Assembly: GCA_025927795.1 (NCBI GenBank)
Contig: JAICKT010000192.1
Coordinates: 1-8,270, forward strand
DNA length: 8,270 bases
Direction: 5' to 3'
Origin: Parafilimonas sp.
GTDB lineage: Bacteria; Bacteroidota; Bacteroidia; Chitinophagales; Chitinophagaceae
How positions within the stretch are numbered: the stretch's first letter is position 1; every line of letters starts with the position of its first letter. The notes beneath the pieces are model-generated. The model worked only from the letters and a program-made list of their open reading frames with translations. It searched no databases and was not told where the DNA came from. Shown piece after piece: positions 6,457 through 8,270 of this stretch. The position numbers and the translations under genes were made by a program.

Positions 6457-6828
6457 CTATAAACTTTCATCTCTTTCAAGCATTAAGATCGCACTTTGAG
6501 GAACAATAAAATATTTTTCTGCCTGATAAATAACTTCAGTTGCTCCACTTAAAAGGAAAATAGCAAGATCACCTTCCTTTGCCTGTAAAGGAACATATCT
6601 AACTTCTTCTTCTTCATTTTTCCATGGCTCATTTTCAACAGGTAATGGAATTGCATAACCGGGTCCGGTTTTGATAACAAAACCTTGTTGCACTTTTTCT
6701 TTTTCCTGAACACCCGGTGGCAAGTATAAACCTGTTGCTGTTCTTTCATCTGGCTTTGATGGTCGTATTAAAACTCTGTCACCAATTACAATCAGTTTTT
6801 TCAATTTATTATCGTGCGTTAGTACCAT
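6457..6828 (-). CDS. Divergent GroES-family co-chaperone
   Basis: The protein has 123 residues, against about 95 for ordinary GroES. The Cpn10 fold is visible: LIVIGDRVLIRPSKPDE (12-28), a mobile-loop-like segment RTATGLYLPPGVQEKEKV (29-46) in which LYL takes the place of the GroEL-contacting IVL tripeptide, QQGFVIKTGPG (47-57), EGDLAIF (85-91) and the end VPQSAILMLE (109-118). The extra length comes from about 10 residues before the first strand and about 13 added residues in the roof hairpin (about 58-82, with NEEEEVRYVP). No groEL is adjacent, and the gene stands alone on the - strand, divergent from the response regulator across 139 nt. It may modulate the chaperonin or serve a separate role. 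The family call is firm; partner and function are not known from the sequence. Confidence 0.9.
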   Translation of the reverse strand: MVLTHDNKLKKLIVIGDRVLIRPSKPDERTATGLYLPPGVQEKEKVQQGFVIKTGPGYAIPLPVENEPWKNEEEEVRYVPLQAKEGDLAIFLLSGATEVIYQAEKYFIVPQSAILMLERDESL

Positions 6829-6967
6829 TTTGTTTATTTAAGTAAAAATATAAACATCCGTTAAACTACATGTTTGTTTTAATATTCTTTTAATCAATCT
6901 TATCTTTAACTGAAATTACAAATGTGTAAGGCATTGTAATTGATGTTTCACTTTTAAATAAAAAAAA
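6829..6967. promoter_or_regulatory. Divergent promoter region between groES-like and response-regulator genes
   Basis: These 139 bp must hold the promoters of both divergent genes, if each has its own. I found no exact TAnnTTTG box in either direction and no clear heat-shock element such as CIRCE. An A-run directly before the + strand ATG replaces any Shine-Dalgarno. The position, rather than a specific motif, supports this call. Confidence 0.4.
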
Positions 6968-7663
6968 ATGGAAGAAAAGAAATACAAAATTTTACTTTGT
7001 GAAGACGATACTAATCTTGGAATGGTTTTGAAAAATTATCTTGAGTTAAATGATTATGATGTAACACTTGAAAGAGATGGCAGACTTGGTCTTGCTGCAT
7101 TTCAGCGTGAGAAATATGATATTTGTTTGCTTGATGTAATGATGCCGAATATGGACGGCTTTACGCTTGCAGAAGAAATTAGAGATATTGATCCTGATGT
7201 GCCACTTTTCTTTTTAAGTGCTAAAACAATGAAGGAAGATATTATACAAGGTTATAAACTTGGTGCTGATGATTATATTACAAAACCATTTGACAGTGAA
7301 GTGTTGCTTTTAAAAATAAAAGCTATTCTTAAACGCAATGAAGAATTAAATAGAGAAAGTGAAAATATTGAGTTTGATTTAGGGCGCTATCATTTCAATC
7401 CAAAATTGCGTGAACTTGCACATGACGGAAAAACGCAAACACTTTCTCCAAAAGAAAATGAATTACTTAAAATGCTTGCTGAACATAAAAATGATTTACT
7501 GCCACGTGAAAGAGCTTTGAAAAAAATATGGGGCAGCGATACTTACTTTAATGGAAGAAGTATGGACGTTTACATTGCAAAGCTGCGCAAGTATTTAAAA
7601 GATGATGAGCAAATTGAAATAGTAAACATTCACGGTAATGGTTTTAGATTAGTTGCACCGTAA
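6968..7663 (+). CDS. rprY: OmpR/PhoB-type response regulator, RprY-like
   Basis: The protein has 231 residues. The receiver domain (about 6-121) has the acidic pocket E12/D13, phospho-acceptor D56 in LLDVMMPNMDGF, switch Ser84 (FFLSAK), Y103, and the conserved K106 in DDYITKPF. After a charged linker, a winged-helix DNA-binding domain (about 133-230) shows LSPKENELLKML, the recognition-helix region NGRSMDVYIAKLRKYL and the wing IHGNGFRLV. All residues needed for phosphorylation are present. The N-terminal half closely resembles Bacteroides RprY, from memory of that family. No histidine kinase is next to it in this window: the neighbours are the divergent groES-like gene and a convergent phosphatase, so the partner kinase is probably encoded elsewhere. 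Its targets are unknown. Confidence 0.93.
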   Translation: MEEKKYKILLCEDDTNLGMVLKNYLELNDYDVTLERDGRLGLAAFQREKYDICLLDVMMPNMDGFTLAEEIRDIDPDVPLFFLSAKTMKEDIIQGYKLGADDYITKPFDSEVLLLKIKAILKRNEELNRESENIEFDLGRYHFNPKLRELAHDGKTQTLSPKENELLKMLAEHKNDLLPRERALKKIWGSDTYFNGRSMDVYIAKLRKYLKDDEQIEIVNIHGNGFRLVAP

Positions 7664-7685
7664 ATATATTATTAACTGAAAAACT

Positions 7686-7719
7686 AAAGCTTCTGCGTTT
7701 TGCGGAAGCTTTTTATTTT
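7686..7719. terminator. Bidirectional rho-independent terminator
   Basis: An 11-bp stem, AAAGCTTCTGC (7686-7696) with GCGGAAGCTTT (7702-7712) and a single T-G wobble, closes a 5-nt loop. A T-rich tail follows (7711-7719, TTTTATTTT), placed 22 nt after the response-regulator stop. On the - strand the hairpin is followed by TTTAGTTTTT, and the convergent phosphatase gene stops at 7732. The element can therefore end both transcripts. Confidence 0.9.
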
Positions 7720-7731
7720 CTAACATTAGCA

Positions 7732-8270
7732 TTATTTCATTACTTCTTCAATTACTTTTCCTATACTGCCACTAGGCATTTGAATATGTAAGAGTGCAGA
7801 AACTGTTGGTGCAATATCCGTCATGTAAACTTCACGATTGGTTTTACCTTGTTTAATTCCCCATCCATACCATAGCAAAGGAATGTGCGAATCGTAAGGA
7901 TTCCATAAACCATGCGTTGTACCTTTTCCGTTACCATCAACATACCCGGGTTTTAAAATAAGTTGAATATCTCCGCTTCTTTGAGGAAAGTGTCCATTCT
8001 GCGCCATTTCTTTTTGCTTTGCTGTAACCGGCGCGTTACTAATTTCGGATGTTGAAAAAGCCTGCGCAATCTCTTTACGCTGTTGCGAATATTTTATTAA
8101 TGTTCTTATTACATCCTGTTCATTAAGTTTTAAAGAATCTATTACATCATGATTTAATTCAACCTGATATTCAAAAATGCCACGGATTAAATGCGTTGCA
8201 TTATAAGTTACGTACAGCAATTGGTTCATTGCATTTAAATAGGATGTTTCACTAAAAATACCACCCGGTA
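7732..8270 (-). CDS. PafA-like alkaline phosphatase superfamily enzyme (C-terminal part, cut by window edge)
   Basis: The frame is open through base 8270, so the Met at 8227-8229 is internal and the gene begins outside the window. About 178 C-terminal residues are visible. They include KGTTHGLWNPYDSHIPLLWY, in which the His of TTHG (codon 7912-7914) corresponds to the last zinc ligand of AlkP-superfamily phosphatases, and then VYMTDIAPTVSALLHIQMP, the usual end of PafA-type enzymes. Members are exported zinc metalloenzymes that hydrolyse phosphate monoesters, some also diesters; in Bacteroidota PafA supplies phosphate from organic sources. The nucleophile (Thr or Ser) and the other metal ligands lie in the missing part, so monoesterase and phosphodiesterase cannot be told apart here. 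It is convergent with the response-regulator gene; no regulatory link is shown. Confidence 0.85.
   Translation of the reverse strand, partial: PGGIFSETSYLNAMNQLLYVTYNATHLIRGIFEYQVELNHDVIDSLKLNEQDVIRTLIKYSQQRKEIAQAFSTSEISNAPVTAKQKEMAQNGHFPQRSGDIQLILKPGYVDGNGKGTTHGLWNPYDSHIPLLWYGWGIKQGKTNREVYMTDIAPTVSALLHIQMPSGSIGKVIEEVMK

Noticed and set aside
6549..6749. 66-codon - strand open frame
   Set aside because: It is an alternative frame inside the groES-like gene, low-complexity and rich in Lys and Gln.
8227..8229. ATG as the start of a 165-residue phosphatase protein
   Set aside because: The frame stays open upstream to the window edge (including GGIFSETSYLNA), so this Met is internal and the gene is only truncated by the window.

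Overview
The window looks like an ordinary chromosomal segment of a Bacteroidota bacterium, most plausibly a Chitinophagaceae-like organism (lineage inferred, not tested). The signs are AT-rich DNA, no clear Shine-Dalgarno sequences before most starts, signal peptides ending in the Bacteroidota-style 'xAQ' or 'FNQ', a C-terminal sorting domain of the type IX secretion system (T9SS), an RprY-like response regulator and a PafA-like alkaline phosphatase.

Layout. At the left edge is a possible tail of an upstream gene (1-51), then a complete GT4 glycosyltransferase on + (123-1271), which could be the last gene of a surface-polysaccharide cluster lying to the left. Convergent with it on - is a small exported protein made of little more than a T9SS sorting domain (1292-1639). 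Next on - is a secreted or periplasmic protein with two PDZ domains (1774-2751), with its own terminator (1721-1748) and an upstream block of repeated palindromic motifs (2767-2833) that looks like an operator array. The 2.75-3.2 kb gap also holds a short + strand reading frame (2936-3091) that looks like the remnant of a secreted-protein gene. An exported glutathione peroxidase (3216-3749, -) follows.

The core of the window is a tight - strand pair, radA (4750-6120) then comF (4042-4740), only 9 nt apart and probably one transcript. Both families are linked to handling DNA taken up in natural transformation, and RadA also acts in recombination repair. To the right, a long and divergent GroES-like co-chaperone stands alone without groEL (6457-6828, -). 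A strong terminator lies about 216 nt beyond its stop, and the DNA between contains repeats. A divergent RprY-like response regulator (6968-7663, +) follows without an adjacent histidine kinase. A bidirectional terminator (7686-7719) separates it from the convergent 3' part of an AlkP-superfamily phosphatase (7732 to beyond 8270, -).

No tRNA, rRNA, CRISPR array, insertion sequence or phage gene is visible, and I see no convincing new multi-gene system. The points most worth a second look are the operator-like array before the PDZ gene, the cargo-less T9SS sorting domain, the divergent orphan GroES, and the repeat-bearing stretch downstream of it.
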